Below are positions 63,740 to 64,000 of a stretch of 64,000 nt of DNA, piece by piece. A program made the position numbers and the translations under genes. Positions within the stretch are counted from its first letter, which is position 1. Every line of letters starts with the position of its first letter. The DNA is from Budorcas taxicolor (lineage: Eukaryota > Chordata > Mammalia > Artiodactyla > Bovidae). The notes under the pieces were generated by a model. The model was given only the letters and a program-made list of their open reading frames with translations, was not told where the DNA came from and made no database searches. The DNA lies in contig NC_068910.1 of assembly GCF_023091745.1 (NCBI RefSeq), positions 54,423,272 to 54,487,271 on the forward strand, in the 5' to 3' direction.

Positions 63740-64000
63740 AAGCTTGCCAATTTCACCAAGAAACTCATGTTGGGTTTTGACTGAAAGTCCATTAATTCCA
63801 CACATTAATTTGGGATAATTAATATATTTACAATGCTGACCCATCCAATCCATAAATACACTTTAACTCTTTCATTTAGGTCTTCTTTAATATCTCTCCA
63901 GAAAATATATAATTTCACCTCAGAGGTCTTACACATTGTTTGCTTAGATCTATTCCCATTTTTAATAGAATCATTTATTTTTTAAAAATTCTGCTTGACA
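63740..64000 (-). mobile_element. L1 ORF2 3' fragment, runs off the window
   Basis: The plus strand shows the reverse of L1 ORF2 end: agtccattaattccacacat, gacccatccaatccataaat, catttaggtcttctttaata, ttagatctattcccatt. Diverged. Confidence 0.7.

Larger units (their letters stand above)
49469..64000 (-). other. STT3B intron 1 (3' part; continues beyond the window)
   Basis: At least 14.5 kb. No exon 1 and no CpG island is seen, so the promoter is outside. Contents: BovB, MIR, a long L1 with six insertions, BovB, L2 with Bov-A2, Bov-tA and an L1 at the edge. 50763-51467, 59969-61219 and 62906-63739 have nothing recognised beyond a GT-rich microsatellite near 50957-50987. Confidence 0.85.

Noticed and set aside
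49469..64000. Search for STT3B exon 1 or promoter
   Set aside because: No minus-strand segment encoding the residues before the exon 2 Trp, no CpG island and no start-codon context were seen; exon 1 must lie beyond 64000.
1..64000. CRISPR arrays, operons, phage or bacterial defence systems
   Set aside because: Spliced vertebrate gene with GT/AG introns and mammalian retroposons throughout; the repeated short motifs are SINE/LINE ends, not regularly spaced direct repeats.

Overview
The window is nuclear DNA from a pecoran ruminant (cattle, sheep, goat or a close relative). This is inferred from the repeats: many Bov-tA/Bov-A SINEs, nine recognisable BovB (RTE) LINE pieces, CHR-type cetartiodactyl SINEs and a bovine-type L1 3' end, over an older eutherian layer of L1MA, L2, MIR, Tigger, MER5-like and MaLR relics. 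There are no bacterial-type genes, operons, CRISPR arrays or tRNA/rRNA genes.

One protein-coding gene fills the window. STT3B, the catalytic subunit of the OST-B oligosaccharyltransferase complex, runs on the minus strand. I resolved 15 coding exons (exons 2-16), all with GT donors and AG acceptors and all joining in frame, from 49468 (exon 2) down to the stop codon at 2588-2590. They encode 721 complete codons plus the end of one split codon, from just after the first catalytic loop to the C terminus. With the 105 residues that human exon 1 encodes, this gives the human length of 826. Exon 1, the promoter and the CpG island lie beyond the right edge. The 3' UTR spans about 1020-2587 and ends at an AATAAA signal (1037-1042, minus strand). 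Positions 1-1019 are downstream flank.

The catalytic parts are spread over the exons: the second acidic loop (GSFDNEG) in exon 3, SVSE in exon 9, the STT3B-specific acidic linker in exon 10, WWDYG and four N-glycosylation sequons in exons 12-13, and the DK motif across the exon 12/13 junction. Together they build the active site that transfers the lipid-linked glycan to Asn-X-Ser/Thr in the ER lumen.

Layout: introns 15-10 (2669-14192) are short and repeat-poor. Introns 9 and 8 (14405-21900) carry two BovB LINEs in opposite orientation on either side of exon 9. Intron 5 (24246-32511) holds a second inverted BovB pair, an old L1 and a MaLR LTR. Intron 3 (34196-45479) is a stack of L1 relics with nested Tigger, CHR, Bov-tA and BovB insertions. 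Intron 1 (49469-64000 and beyond) contains a nearly complete but dead L1MA-like element (51815-59515) broken by six later insertions, and an L2 with a Bov-A2 in its tail.

I did not find a new gene system. The items most worth a second look are the inverted BovB pair around exon 9, a 61-bp-arm inverted repeat just downstream of the gene, and a CpG-rich unexplained segment at about 28685-28925.
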